Shown: positions 15,674 through 23,497 of the stretch, piece by piece
How the letters are laid out: every line of letters begins with the position of its first letter
Position numbering within the stretch: the stretch's first letter is position 1
Origin: Sphaerotilus mobilis
Lineage (GTDB): Bacteria > Pseudomonadota > Gammaproteobacteria > Burkholderiales > Burkholderiaceae_C
Direction of reading: 5' to 3'
Assembly (NCBI RefSeq): GCF_004216565.1
Contig: NZ_SGWV01000012.1
Location: 144,190-208,189, forward strand
Length of the DNA: 64,000 bases
Position numbers and translations under genes: made by a program
The notes under the pieces: generated by a model
What the model saw: the letters and a program-made list of their open reading frames with translations, nothing else
What the model was told of the DNA's origin: nothing
The model's database searches: none

Positions 15674-17074
15674 TCAGTGGCCGCCAGATTGGCTCGATTC
15701 GGTCGCCTTGGCGGCGCCGACGCCGCTACCGCCACTGGGCGAGCGCCCCGTGACCGCGGTTTGCAGGTTGGTCTCAGCCACCCAGAAGTCGCGCAGTGCC
15801 TCGACGGCCCCCACGACGCCTGTCACCTGGTCCTTGGAGTCGGACAACAGGTCGAACACGCTGGCCAGCATCCCGTTGTAGCGAAGCAGGTTTTCCTCGG
15901 AGATGCGCTTGCGCAGCGGCACTACCTCATCCCGGAAGTGCTTCGCTACGTCATAGGACGTCCGGTAGGCCGAGTACGACTCGCGCACCTCGGAGCGGGC
16001 CTTGATGGCCACCGCGGCCGTGCGATTCACCGCCTGCATGTAGGTCGATTCCGCACGCGCAACCCGTGCAGAGCCGAAATCGAAGAGCGGCAGTTCCAAC
16101 TCGATTTCGTAGCCCTGGCTGAGCGCTTCGCCTGTGGCGCTCTTGTTCTGGTAGCCCACATGCAAGACGTTCACGAAGCGCGTGGCCTTGCTCAGGCCGA
16201 GTGACTTGGCAGTGGCCTCGGTCGAACGCTTGGCCATGAGCACGTCCAGCCGCTTGTCCATGGCCGTCTGCTCGGCGTCCTTGGGCTCCGCAGGCGCCGT
16301 AGGCAGGTCAGGCAATCGGTCCGGCAGCTTCACGTCGAGCTGACTGCCCGAGAGGCCGAGCGCGCGCACAAGTGCCTCGCGCGCCGCGACGGCCTGGTGC
16401 TGCGCCTTGGCCAGGTTGGTGACGGCGTCCGAGTAGAAGGACTGCTCGCGCATCTGGGCCAGCTTGCTGAAGTTGCCCGCCAGGACCATGCGCTTGGCGA
16501 GGTCGTTGGAGGCATCGGCGGCTGCCTTCACCTGCGCGAAGTAGCCCACCAACTGCTGGGCCGCCACCGCCTCGAAGAATGCCTTACGCGCCTCAGCAGC
16601 GGTACCGACGGACTCGTAGGCCGCCTGGAGCTGTGCCTGTTCGAACCGACGCTGCTCGACCTGCTTGGCCAGCGGCATGGTCAACAGCCCAAGGACGTTG
16701 AAGACGACGGCACGGTCGATTTCGACCACGCCGTTGCCACTCAGCCGCCCGAAAGTGAAAGAGGGGTTGGCCAGGCGTCCAGCGCGAACCAGGTCGGCCT
16801 CGGCGATGCCCAAATCGGCGTAACTGGCCTGCAGCTCCTTGTTGTTCAGGAGCGCGACTTCAACGGCTGCATCTGCGGTCAGCGGCTGCTTGAGCAGTTC
16901 AGCCACGCGCGTTGCCGCCGAATCCGCCTGGTCAGCAGACCGCTGATAGGACGGCGACTGGCCGATGCGGTCCTTGGTGAGCTTGTCGACGGAGTCGAAC
17001 CCGCCATCCTGCGAGAAAGAGGCGCAGCCAGTCAGCACCAGGCTGGCCACGGCAACAGCAGTGAGCCGAATCAT
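15674..17074 (-). CDS. Second outer-membrane efflux protein (TolC family, lipoprotein)
   Basis: The protein has 466 aa. The signal peptide ends in a lipobox (SLVLTGCASF), so it is probably a lipoprotein anchored in the outer membrane. The OEP fold has two repeats, for example VEVALLNNKELQASYADLGI and EIELELPLFDFGSARVARAE. It differs from the CusC gene in the same block, so two ducts are encoded with only one RND pump. Its ATG overlaps the stop of the small upstream gene (ATGA). It may serve CusAB or act as a copper-export channel of its own; this is open. Confidence 0.88.
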   Translation of the reverse strand: MIRLTAVAVASLVLTGCASFSQDGGFDSVDKLTKDRIGQSPSYQRSADQADSAATRVAELLKQPLTADAAVEVALLNNKELQASYADLGIAEADLVRAGRLANPSFTFGRLSGNGVVEIDRAVVFNVLGLLTMPLAKQVEQRRFEQAQLQAAYESVGTAAEARKAFFEAVAAQQLVGYFAQVKAAADASNDLAKRMVLAGNFSKLAQMREQSFYSDAVTNLAKAQHQAVAAREALVRALGLSGSQLDVKLPDRLPDLPTAPAEPKDAEQTAMDKRLDVLMAKRSTEATAKSLGLSKATRFVNVLHVGYQNKSATGEALSQGYEIELELPLFDFGSARVARAESTYMQAVNRTAAVAIKARSEVRESYSAYRTSYDVAKHFRDEVVPLRKRISEENLLRYNGMLASVFDLLSDSKDQVTGVVGAVEALRDFWVAETNLQTAVTGRSPSGGSGVGAAKATESSQSGGH

Positions 17075-17409
17075 GGCTTGCCTCCCTGCATCGGATGGTT
17101 CATCCCTGGCATGGACTTCATGTCATGCGCGGGCATACCGGCTTTCGGTGTTGCTGGAGGGACGGTCGCGGGGGCGGTTTGGCTGGGCTGGCTGGGTTGA
17201 ACACCCTGCTTGGCGGCAGCCGCGCCGACGGCATCGTTCAAGGCTCGCCAGTCGCCTGGTTCGAGGTCCTTGAACGGCTTGAAGTCCGCGAAGGCCGAGA
17301 TGTACTTGAGCTGAGTGGCCGGTCTGGTCGGCTCAGCGGGCTGGGCAATTGCCAGCATTGGGGCACAGGCACTGAGACCTGCGACCCACAACAAAGTGGA
17401 TTTCTGCAT
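17071..17409 (-). CDS. Small exported copper-cluster protein, 112 aa
   Basis: From ATG 17409 the protein starts MQKSTLLWVAGLSACAPMLA with a clean signal peptide ending AIAQP. The mature part has TQLKYISAFADFKPFKDLEP GDWRALNDAVG, then a Pro/Thr-rich linker and a Met/His tail (MPAHDMKSMPGMNHPMQGG) suited to Cu(I) binding. The DFKPFKDLEPGDWR type segment recurs in small proteins next to TolC genes of copper islands. Function is unknown. It is translationally coupled to the downstream TolC-like gene. Confidence 0.75.
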   Translation of the reverse strand: MQKSTLLWVAGLSACAPMLAIAQPAEPTRPATQLKYISAFADFKPFKDLEPGDWRALNDAVGAAAAKQGVQPSQPSQTAPATVPPATPKAGMPAHDMKSMPGMNHPMQGGKP

Positions 17410-17508
17410 GGATTGAACACATCTGACGAACCGAGCGGAAAGCTCGGAAATACCTCGCACGCTGGACGTGCGAGTCCCTGTCAGCCTGCTACGGCAGGCT
17501 AGGCGGGG

Positions 17509-17907
17509 TCAGATGGCTCTGGGAGGGCGGTCCTGGCCTTCCGACTGGAAGTCGGGCGCAGGCGCACTGAGAGCGGGAAACACGATGGAAGCAACCGGCA
17601 TGGCATCCGGGGCGGACGGCAGTTCCGTCACCATCGCAGCGGCGTGACATCCACTGGCACAGATGTGGCAGCTGTCACTCTTGGCTCCATCGTCGGCAGC
17701 GGTCACGCCTTTGTCTGCGTGCCCCTGGTCTACGTGGGCAGCAACGTCGTCGCCGTGCATGCCATGGTGCGCATGGCCGACTGCGGCGGTGAACTCACTC
17801 GTCTGGCCCGGTTCTGCACAAAGCATGGTCGCGGCCACCGCACCCCGGAAGGGGAGCAGCACGCAAACAAGCAGCAGAACGAGGATGCGAAAAAGTCTCA
17901 CTGACAA
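17509..17907 (-). CDS. His/Cys-rich exported protein, 132 aa
   Basis: The signal peptide (LFRILVLLLVCVLLPFRGAVA) is followed by His-rich GHAHHGMHGDDVAAHVDQGH and a cysteine motif CHICASGCH near residue 88, then a Pro-rich tail. This resembles the DUF2946/CzcI-like accessory proteins of metal operons. It lies first in the minus-strand copper block after the regulator gene. A role in binding periplasmic copper is inferred from composition only. Confidence 0.75.
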   Translation of the reverse strand: MSVRLFRILVLLLVCVLLPFRGAVAATMLCAEPGQTSEFTAAVGHAHHGMHGDDVAAHVDQGHADKGVTAADDGAKSDSCHICASGCHAAAMVTELPSAPDAMPVASIVFPALSAPAPDFQSEGQDRPPRAI

Positions 17908-17969
17908 AAGCCTAGCAGAGGTTGGTCAAGCCAATATGTCAAATAGGGCCGAAGTTTAGCGTTCAGGTG

Positions 17970-18425
17970 TCAGTTCTCACGCTTGGTCGTCGCTTGCACA
18001 AGGTGCGAGTGGTGGGCGTGGTTATCTCCACAAGGCACCTCGGACGCGAGCGAGTCGATGATGGGGCACTCGGGTCGGTCATCGCCCTTGCAGCCATGCA
18101 CCAGATGTTCGAGAGCTGCTTTCATGGCCAGAAGTTCCTTGGCCTTCTTGTCCAGTTCCTGGATGTGTTGAAGGGCGAGCGACTTGACCTCGCGGCTGGG
18201 TCGCCCTCGGTCATGCCAAAGACCCACGAGTTGTCCCACCGTCTGCAGTGAGAAGCCCAGGTCACGAGCGTGCCGGATGAAGCGAAGCGTCTCCACATCA
18301 GCCGCACCGTATTGGCGATACCCAGAGTCGGTCCGCTGGGCCGCAGGCAGCAGACCTACCTCTTCGTAGTTCCGAATCATCTTGGCCGACACGCCAGATG
18401 CAGCAGCTGCCTGACCGATGTTCAT
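17970..18425 (-). CDS. cueR: MerR-family copper-responsive regulator (CueR-like)
   Basis: The protein has 151 aa from ATG 18425; two further ATG codons at 18434 and 18428 are possible. An N-terminal winged helix (MNIGQAAAASGVSAKMIRNY EEVGLLP, then YRQYGAADVETL) is followed by the dimerisation helix and metal loop CKGDDRPECP. CueR uses two Cys in a C-x(7)-C loop, as here. The C-terminus is His-rich (CGDNHAHHSH). It activates by bending promoters with a 19-bp spacer, three of which are seen (18459-18489, 18539-18569, 20938-20968). It probably regulates its own operon and the plus-strand copZ and copA genes. Confidence 0.92.
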   Translation of the reverse strand: MNIGQAAAASGVSAKMIRNYEEVGLLPAAQRTDSGYRQYGAADVETLRFIRHARDLGFSLQTVGQLVGLWHDRGRPSREVKSLALQHIQELDKKAKELLAMKAALEHLVHGCKGDDRPECPIIDSLASEVPCGDNHAHHSHLVQATTKREN

Positions 18426-18458
18426 CATCAACAAGTTCCTTGAACCGACTTCTCGGTC

Positions 18459-18489
18459 AGTCTAAACCTTCCCCCTATGGGAGGGTCAA
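18459..18489 (-). promoter_or_regulatory. MerR-type promoter of cueR and the minus-strand copper operon
   Basis: On the minus strand the -35 TTGACC (18489-18484) and -10 TAGACT (18464-18459) are separated by 19 bp containing a CTCCC...GGGAAGG partial dyad. The overlong spacer is the hallmark of MerR/CueR-activated promoters. Confidence 0.75.
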
Positions 18490-18538
18490 GCGGTCCCGGT
18501 GGTGAGATGACAGAGGTCAAACGGGGACCGTGCTTCGC

Positions 18539-18569
18539 TTGACCTTCCTGCGGAGGGAAGGTTCAAAGT
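18539..18569 (+). promoter_or_regulatory. MerR-type promoter of copZ
   Basis: The -35 TTGACC (18539-18544) and -10 CAAAGT (18564-18569) are separated by 19 bp. The dyad ACCTTCC (18543-18549 region) / GGAAGGT (18556-18562) lies in the spacer, as in CueR operators. Confidence 0.75.
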
Positions 18570-18597
18570 GACCTCACCAACAGCGAAGGAGCTTGTG

Positions 18598-18876
18598 ATG
18601 TTCACCTACCAAGTCAACGACATGACCTGCGGTCACTGCGTCAGCGCCATCACGAAGGCGGTCTTGGCCATCGACAACGGTGCGAAGGTCGATGTGGACC
18701 TTGCCGAGCACATCGTGCGCATCGAATCGGCCAACGCCGCAGACGACACGCTCAGGCAGGCCATCCAGGCCGCTGGCTACGAGCCCACCGCCGTCAAACC
18801 GACCGTTGGGCGTCCCGAAGCGCAGCGCACCGGTGGTTGCTGCTGCGGTACTGGCGCCGCTCGGTGCGGTGCTTGA
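18598..18876 (+). CDS. copZ: Copper chaperone CopZ-like (HMA domain)
   Basis: The protein has 92 aa from ATG 18598 preceded by AAGGAG. The HMA domain carries the metal motif MTCGHC (M-x-C-x-x-C) near residue 9 and the usual fold to AAGYEP. An unusual C-terminal tail is Cys-rich (GGCCCGTGAARC), giving possible extra metal ligands. It binds cytoplasmic Cu(I) and passes it to the CopA ATPase encoded downstream. Transcription is from the CueR-type promoter immediately upstream. Confidence 0.9.
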   Translation: MFTYQVNDMTCGHCVSAITKAVLAIDNGAKVDVDLAEHIVRIESANAADDTLRQAIQAAGYEPTAVKPTVGRPEAQRTGGCCCGTGAARCGA

Positions 18877-18936
18877 TGCCGGTCAATTGAAGCCCGGCGA
18901 AAGCTGCCAGTCTTGTCACATCTTCAGGAGATAACC

Positions 18937-19428
18937 ATGCGTTCGATTCTCGTTCTCGCTACCGCCGCCACGTTTGCAGCCGGTGCGTTCGCCCAGGCCG
19001 CCCCGTCTGACAAGGACCATGCGGCACATCATCCCGCAGGTGCTTCGGCACCTGCCGCCTCTGTCAAGGCACCAGCGAAGCCCGCAGCAAAGGCGGCACA
19101 GAGGCCAGCTACCGCAGCCAGCACCCCGTCGCCTGCGCAGATGGACACCATGATGAAGTCGATGCAGGAGATGCACGACAAGATGATGGCGGCCAAGACT
19201 CCCGAAGAGCGCCAGGCCCTGATGGCCGACCACATGAAGGCCATGAAGGACGGCATGGACATGATGGGGCAGATGAAGGGCGGCAAGTCCTCGATGGGGA
19301 TGGGTGGCATGGGCGCCAAAGGCGGCATGGAGGGCATGCAGGGTCACCACGACATGATGTCCCAGCGCATGGACATGATGGAAATGATGATGGACCGCGA
19401 GGCAACTCGCTCCGCGCCTGCGAAGTGA
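18937..19428 (+). CDS. Met-rich periplasmic protein
   Basis: The protein has 163 aa from ATG 18937 (signal peptide MRSILVLATAATFAAGAFAQ; AGGAG upstream). An Ala/Pro/Lys-rich linker with one HAAHHPAG motif precedes a C-terminal half with about 30 methionines (for example MDTMMKSMQEMHDKMMA and MSQRMDMMEMMMD). Such Met arrays bind Cu(I) weakly and reversibly. It is likely a periplasmic copper buffer. No catalytic motif is seen. Confidence 0.8.
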   Translation: MRSILVLATAATFAAGAFAQAAPSDKDHAAHHPAGASAPAASVKAPAKPAAKAAQRPATAASTPSPAQMDTMMKSMQEMHDKMMAAKTPEERQALMADHMKAMKDGMDMMGQMKGGKSSMGMGGMGAKGGMEGMQGHHDMMSQRMDMMEMMMDREATRSAPAK

Positions 19429-19443
19429 CACCCAGGGGCTGCC

Positions 19444-19683
19444 ATGGACCACGACCATCATGACGTGCCGCCTTTCTGGCGCTCACCTGCGGGACTGACG
19501 CTGCTGGTAGCCCTTGCGGTCGGCGGCTTCTTTCTGGTCACGGAGCACACCGCCCACTTGTTGGGTGCTCTGCCTTACCTGCTCTTGCTGGCCTGCCCGC
19601 TGATGCATGTGTTCATGCACCGCGGCCATGGTCACCAACACGGGCAACCAAGGAGTACGGATGATGACCAACGTCGGCAATGA
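19444..19683 (+). CDS. DUF2933 small membrane protein (first copy)
   Basis: The protein has 79 aa with an N-terminal MDHDHHDVPPFWRSP, two membrane helices ([35 protein letters not shown]) and a His-rich end (HRGHGHQHG). The EHTAHLLGALPYLLLLACPL region is the DUF2933 signature. These proteins accompany copper and heavy-metal genes; the role is unknown. It overlaps the start of the next gene by 23 bp. A paralogue follows at 20349. Confidence 0.82.
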   Translation: MDHDHHDVPPFWRSPAGLTLLVALAVGGFFLVTEHTAHLLGALPYLLLLACPLMHVFMHRGHGHQHGQPRSTDDDQRRQ

Positions 19684-20329
19684 CTACGGCCTTTGGGGCA
19701 TGGTTCTCGTCAACTCCGTCGTCTTCGTCGGGTTCGCGTACAGCTTCTTCAAGCCGACGAACCTGCGGGACTGGCGCAGCTTTGGCGCGTACAGCGCCTT
19801 CGTGGTTGCCCTGTTCGCCGAGATGTACGGATTCCCGCTGACCATCTACCTGCTGTCGGGCTGGCTGGGGACCAAGTTCCCGGGTGTGAACATCTACGGG
19901 CATGACGCCGGTCATCTGTGGTGGGTCCTGACTGGCCGACAAGTTGACCCGCACTTCGGGGTCCTGCACATCCTGAGCTTCGTCTTCCTCTTTGCTGGGT
20001 TCACCTTGCTCTCGAACGCCTGGCATGTGCTGTACCACGCGCAGCGCCGGCATCAGCTGGCCAAAGCTGGCCCGTATCGCCGAGTTCGACATCCCCAATA
20101 CATCGGCTTCGTGGCCATCATGTTCGGGTTCCTGCTGCAGTGGCCGACCTTGCTGACGCTCGCGATGTTCCCGGTGCTCGTGGTGATGTACGTGCGCCTG
20201 GCGATTGCGGAGGAGCGTGACTCCGAGATGGCCTTCGGCCAGGCTTGGCGCGACTACGCGTCCCAGACCCCGCGCTTCATTCCCAAGCTGTCGGGTTGGA
20301 ACACCGACCGACCGGTCAACAGTCACTGA
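19661..20329 (+). CDS. Isoprenylcysteine carboxyl methyltransferase-like membrane protein
   Basis: The protein has 222 aa from ATG 19661, preceded by AAGGAG; ATG 19664 is equally possible. Multi-helix membrane protein with the C-terminal ICMT/phospholipid methyltransferase signature GPYRRVRHPQYIGFVAIMFG followed by EERDSEMAFGQAWRDYASQT (SAM-binding region). The substrate in bacteria is not known. Such genes lie between DUF2933 genes in many copper clusters, suggesting a membrane-modification role in metal resistance, which is inference. Confidence 0.82.
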   Translation: MMTNVGNDYGLWGMVLVNSVVFVGFAYSFFKPTNLRDWRSFGAYSAFVVALFAEMYGFPLTIYLLSGWLGTKFPGVNIYGHDAGHLWWVLTGRQVDPHFGVLHILSFVFLFAGFTLLSNAWHVLYHAQRRHQLAKAGPYRRVRHPQYIGFVAIMFGFLLQWPTLLTLAMFPVLVVMYVRLAIAEERDSEMAFGQAWRDYASQTPRFIPKLSGWNTDRPVNSH

Positions 20330-20348
20330 ATACACCTCGGACCGCCCC

Positions 20349-20600
20349 ATGAACCAGAACCCCACCCCTCCGTCCCGCTGGCGTTCACCGATGGGCATCT
20401 TCATGCTCATCGCTGGAGCGGTCGGTATTTACTACCTCCTGACGGAGCACCTGACGCACGTCACCCAGGCGATTCCGTACTTGTTCCTCCTGGCGTGCCC
20501 GTTGATGCATCTGTTCGGACACCACCACGGTGGGCACGGCGGACACGGAAGCCACGGCGAGCAGAGCCAGAGCGACGCCAAGCCTGACAAGCGGGAGTGA
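20349..20600 (+). CDS. DUF2933 small membrane protein (second copy)
   Basis: The protein has 83 aa, paralogous to the 79-aa protein at 19444: [59 protein letters not shown]. Two membrane helices precede a His/Gly-rich tail likely to bind metal on one side of the membrane. Confidence 0.82.
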   Translation: MNQNPTPPSRWRSPMGIFMLIAGAVGIYYLLTEHLTHVTQAIPYLFLLACPLMHLFGHHHGGHGGHGSHGEQSQSDAKPDKRE

Positions 20601-20601
20601 C

Positions 20602-20769
20602 GTGAACGGGGGTAGCTGCCCAACGGGCACCTTGAAGGCTGCCGAACTGGCCTCCGGCCTGGGGGCCATCGTGCTGGGAGCGGGGCTGGCCCTGATGCTG
20701 CCCGACTGGCTGCGCAACTACGCGCTGCCGCTGCTCGTCGTCGGCGTGGTCGTCCACGGACTGGCATGA
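20602..20769 (+). CDS. Small hydrophobic membrane protein, 55 aa
   Basis: The frame starts GTG 20602, immediately after the DUF2933 stop, and encodes a short lead, then two hydrophobic segments around [20 protein letters not shown] and [17 protein letters not shown]. Tight spacing and a 4-bp overlap (ATGA) with the next small frame support translation. Family not recognised. Confidence 0.55.
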   Translation: MNGGSCPTGTLKAAELASGLGAIVLGAGLALMLPDWLRNYALPLLVVGVVVHGLA

Positions 20770-20903
20770 GCCTGAAATACCAATTGGCGCGCCGGGATGG
20801 GCCTCCCTTTTGGTGGGAGCGGACGCTGTTCTGGCTGTGCTGGACCTGCCTGGCTGGGCTTGTCGTCTGGATTGCCATCGCAGCCATCGCTGTTCAGCCG
20901 TGA
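20766..20903 (+). CDS. Small single-pass membrane protein, 45 aa
   Basis: The frame from ATG 20766 encodes [20 protein letters not shown] followed by a hydrophobic helix ([23 protein letters not shown]). It overlaps the stop of the preceding small gene by 4 bp. It lies just before the copA promoter. Function unknown; translation is supported only by coupling and composition. Confidence 0.5.
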   Translation: MSLKYQLARRDGPPFWWERTLFWLCWTCLAGLVVWIAIAAIAVQP

Positions 20904-20937
20904 AACTGGGTTTCGAGAACCGTCGATAGAACTCCGC

Positions 20938-20968
20938 TTGACCTTCCCGCTCGGGCAAGGTTGAAACT
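20938..20968 (+). promoter_or_regulatory. MerR-type promoter of copA
   Basis: The -35 TTGACC (20938-20943) and -10 GAAACT (20963-20968) have a 19-bp spacer holding CTTCCC...GGCAAGG, the same layout as upstream of copZ. The copA start codon is 24 bp downstream. Confidence 0.75.
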
Positions 20969-20991
20969 GCGAAGAAGAACAGGAGCACGCC

Positions 20992-23472
20992 ATGCCGTCA
21001 TCGAACACAGAACACCGCGCCCACGCTGGGCATGAGCACGTCCACCCCGCTGCTGAGCTGCCTTTGGCGGACGGCCACGGACCGGTGGCAGGCCATGACC
21101 ACCAGGCCCGTGTTGGCCATGGTGGTCACGCAGGTAACGCAGGTAACGCAGGTAACGCAGGTAACGCAGGTAACGCGCATGCACAGGGCGACGTCACCCA
21201 TCACAACGCGGAGCCCGGAACACATGTGATGCCAGATGGCACGGTGATGAAGGGTTCGCACTGCGACCACGCTCACCATCCCGCAGGTCACGACCACGTC
21301 GGGCATGAGCACCACCACTCGGTCGCCTCCTTGCCGGCACCTCAGGGCGACCTGAGCCAGGTCGAATACACCTGCCCGATGCACCCGCAGGTGCGCCAGA
21401 TGAACCCCGGAAACTGCCCCCTCTGCGGCATGGCCCTGGAGCCGGTGCTGGCCACGGCCGAACAGGGCGAAAGCCCCGAGTTGCGCGACATGACTCGGCG
21501 CTTCTGGATTGGGACCGCGCTCACGGTGCCGGTCTTCGCGCTCGAGATGGGGGGGCACTTCTTCAATGTCCACCAGTTCATTGCGCAGCAGGCCTCGAAC
21601 TGGGTGCAACTCCTACTGGGTACGCCTGTCGTGCTCTGGGCGGGGTGGCCGTTCTTCGTCCGCGCGGTCGCATCGGTGAAGAACCGCAGCCTGAACATGT
21701 TCTCGCTCATCGCACTGGGCACCGGTGCGGCCTGGCTGTACAGCATCGTCGGCACGGTGGTTCCTGCGCTGTTCCCCGCCGAGTTGCGCTTGGCGGACGG
21801 TGCGGTGCCCATCTACTTCGAGGCCGCGGCCGTCATCACCGTGTTGGTGCTGCTCGGGCAGGTGCTCGAACTGCGGGCGCGCGAGAAAACGTCCGGCGCC
21901 ATCAAGGCGCTGCTGGGCCTGGCGCCCAAGACGGCGGTCAAGGTCAACGCCGACGGCCGTGACGAGACGGTCCAGGTCGACGCCATCCAGGTCGGCCACT
22001 TGTTGCGTGTGCGTCCTGGCGAGAAGGTCCCGGTCGACGGCGAACTCACCGAGGGCAAGGGCAACGTCGACGAGTCGATGGTGACTGGCGAGCCGATTCC
22101 GGTGGCCAAGGCCGTGGGGTCCAAGGTCACGGCCGGGACGTTGAACCAGACCGGCGGCTTCGTGATGCGGGCCGAGAAAGTCGGTGCCGACACGCTGCTG
22201 TCCCAAATCGTGCACATGGTCGCTGCTGCCCAGCGCAGCCGTGCACCCATCCAGCGCATGGCCGACCAGGTGGCGGGCTGGTTCGTGCCCGTGGTCATGC
22301 TGGTGGCCGCGCTGACCTTCGCAGTCTGGCTGGTCTGGGGGCCCTCGCCGGCGTTCAGCTATGCGCTCATCACCGCAGTGGCGGTGCTCATCATTGCCTG
22401 CCCGTGTGCGCTGGGGCTGGCGACGCCGATGTCCATCATGGTCGGCGTGGGCAAGGGCGCGCAGCACGGCGTGCTCATCCGTGATGCCGAGGCGCTGGAA
22501 AAGATGGAGAAGGTCGACACGCTGGTGGTCGACAAGACGGGAACGCTCACTGAGGGGCGCCCGAAGGTCGTTCACATTGAAGCAGCGGCTGGCTTCGGCG
22601 CCGATGATGTGCTGCAGAAGCTGGCGAGCGTCGAACGGGCCAGCGAACATCCCTTGGCAATGGCCATCGTGATGGATGCGCAAGAGCGCAAGCTGACGCT
22701 GTTGCCGGTCACCGACTTCGACTCTCCGGTCGGCAAGGGGGTCGTCGGCACCGTCGATGCGCAAGTCGTTGTCTCTGGCAGCGCGAAGTTCCTGGCCGAG
22801 CACGCCATCGACTCAGGCCGCCTGGCCGCAGCAGCCGAAGCGCAACGGCAGAAGGCTGCCACGGTCATCTTCGTGGGCATCGGAGGCCAGCTGGCCGGTT
22901 TCGTCGCGATTGCCGACCCCATCAAGGCCACGACGCCACAGGCGCTGAAGGCTCTCCAGGCCGCCGGCGTGCGCGTGGTCATGCTGACGGGCGACGGCAA
23001 GACGACGGCCGAGGCTGTGGGCCGCGAACTGGGTATCGACGAGGTGGTGGCCGAGGTATTCCCAGAGGACAAGGCGGCCGTGGTCAAGCGCCTGCAGAGC
23101 GAAGGCCGCGTGGTGGCCATGGCAGGCGATGGTGTCAACGATGCGCCCGCGCTGGCCGAGGCCACCGTAGGAGTTGCGATGGGGACCGGAACCGACGTGG
23201 CGATGGAAAGCGCTGGCATCACGCTGCTCAAGGGCGACCTGATGGGCATCGTGCGGGCGCGCACGCTGTCCCAGGCCACCATGAGGAACATCCGGCAGAA
23301 CCTGTTCCTGAGCTTCGCCTACAACGTGGCGGGCATTCCGCTCGCCGCGGGCGTGCTCTACCCGTTTTTCGGGCTGCTGCTCTCGCCGGTAGTTGCTGCG
23401 GCGGCGATGGCGTTGTCGTCGGTGAGCGTCATCGCGAACGCGTTGCGCCTGCGTACGGCGAAGGTCGAGTGA
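20992..23472 (+). CDS. copA: Copper-exporting P1B-type ATPase
   Basis: The protein has 826 aa. The N-terminus (about residues 1-120) is His-rich ([28 protein letters not shown]) and includes five tandem GNA tripeptides. A heavy-metal-binding/YHS-like motif [20 protein letters not shown] follows instead of the usual HMA domain. Then come eight membrane helices, the CPC transport site at 470-472, phosphorylated D514 in DKTGTLTEG, the ATP-binding SEHPLA motif and the hinge [15 protein letters not shown]. It pumps Cu(I) from cytoplasm to periplasm using ATP. An N-terminus with CPMHP and His repeats is the CopF/SilP-like subtype. It ends 25 bp from the convergent helicase gene. Confidence 0.95.
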   Translation: MPSSNTEHRAHAGHEHVHPAAELPLADGHGPVAGHDHQARVGHGGHAGNAGNAGNAGNAGNAHAQGDVTHHNAEPGTHVMPDGTVMKGSHCDHAHHPAGHDHVGHEHHHSVASLPAPQGDLSQVEYTCPMHPQVRQMNPGNCPLCGMALEPVLATAEQGESPELRDMTRRFWIGTALTVPVFALEMGGHFFNVHQFIAQQASNWVQLLLGTPVVLWAGWPFFVRAVASVKNRSLNMFSLIALGTGAAWLYSIVGTVVPALFPAELRLADGAVPIYFEAAAVITVLVLLGQVLELRAREKTSGAIKALLGLAPKTAVKVNADGRDETVQVDAIQVGHLLRVRPGEKVPVDGELTEGKGNVDESMVTGEPIPVAKAVGSKVTAGTLNQTGGFVMRAEKVGADTLLSQIVHMVAAAQRSRAPIQRMADQVAGWFVPVVMLVAALTFAVWLVWGPSPAFSYALITAVAVLIIACPCALGLATPMSIMVGVGKGAQHGVLIRDAEALEKMEKVDTLVVDKTGTLTEGRPKVVHIEAAAGFGADDVLQKLASVERASEHPLAMAIVMDAQERKLTLLPVTDFDSPVGKGVVGTVDAQVVVSGSAKFLAEHAIDSGRLAAAAEAQRQKAATVIFVGIGGQLAGFVAIADPIKATTPQALKALQAAGVRVVMLTGDGKTTAEAVGRELGIDEVVAEVFPEDKAAVVKRLQSEGRVVAMAGDGVNDAPALAEATVGVAMGTGTDVAMESAGITLLKGDLMGIVRARTLSQATMRNIRQNLFLSFAYNVAGIPLAAGVLYPFFGLLLSPVVAAAAMALSSVSVIANALRLRTAKVE
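21124..21177 (+). repeat. 9-bp tandem repeat within copA
   Basis: The unit GGTAACGCA is repeated in tandem five times, encoding repeated Gly-Asn-Ala in the His-rich N-terminal extension of CopA. The length is a multiple of three, so copy changes keep the frame. Confidence 0.85.
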
Positions 23473-23497
23473 CCGGGAGCGTGGCGTGGCGTCTTGC

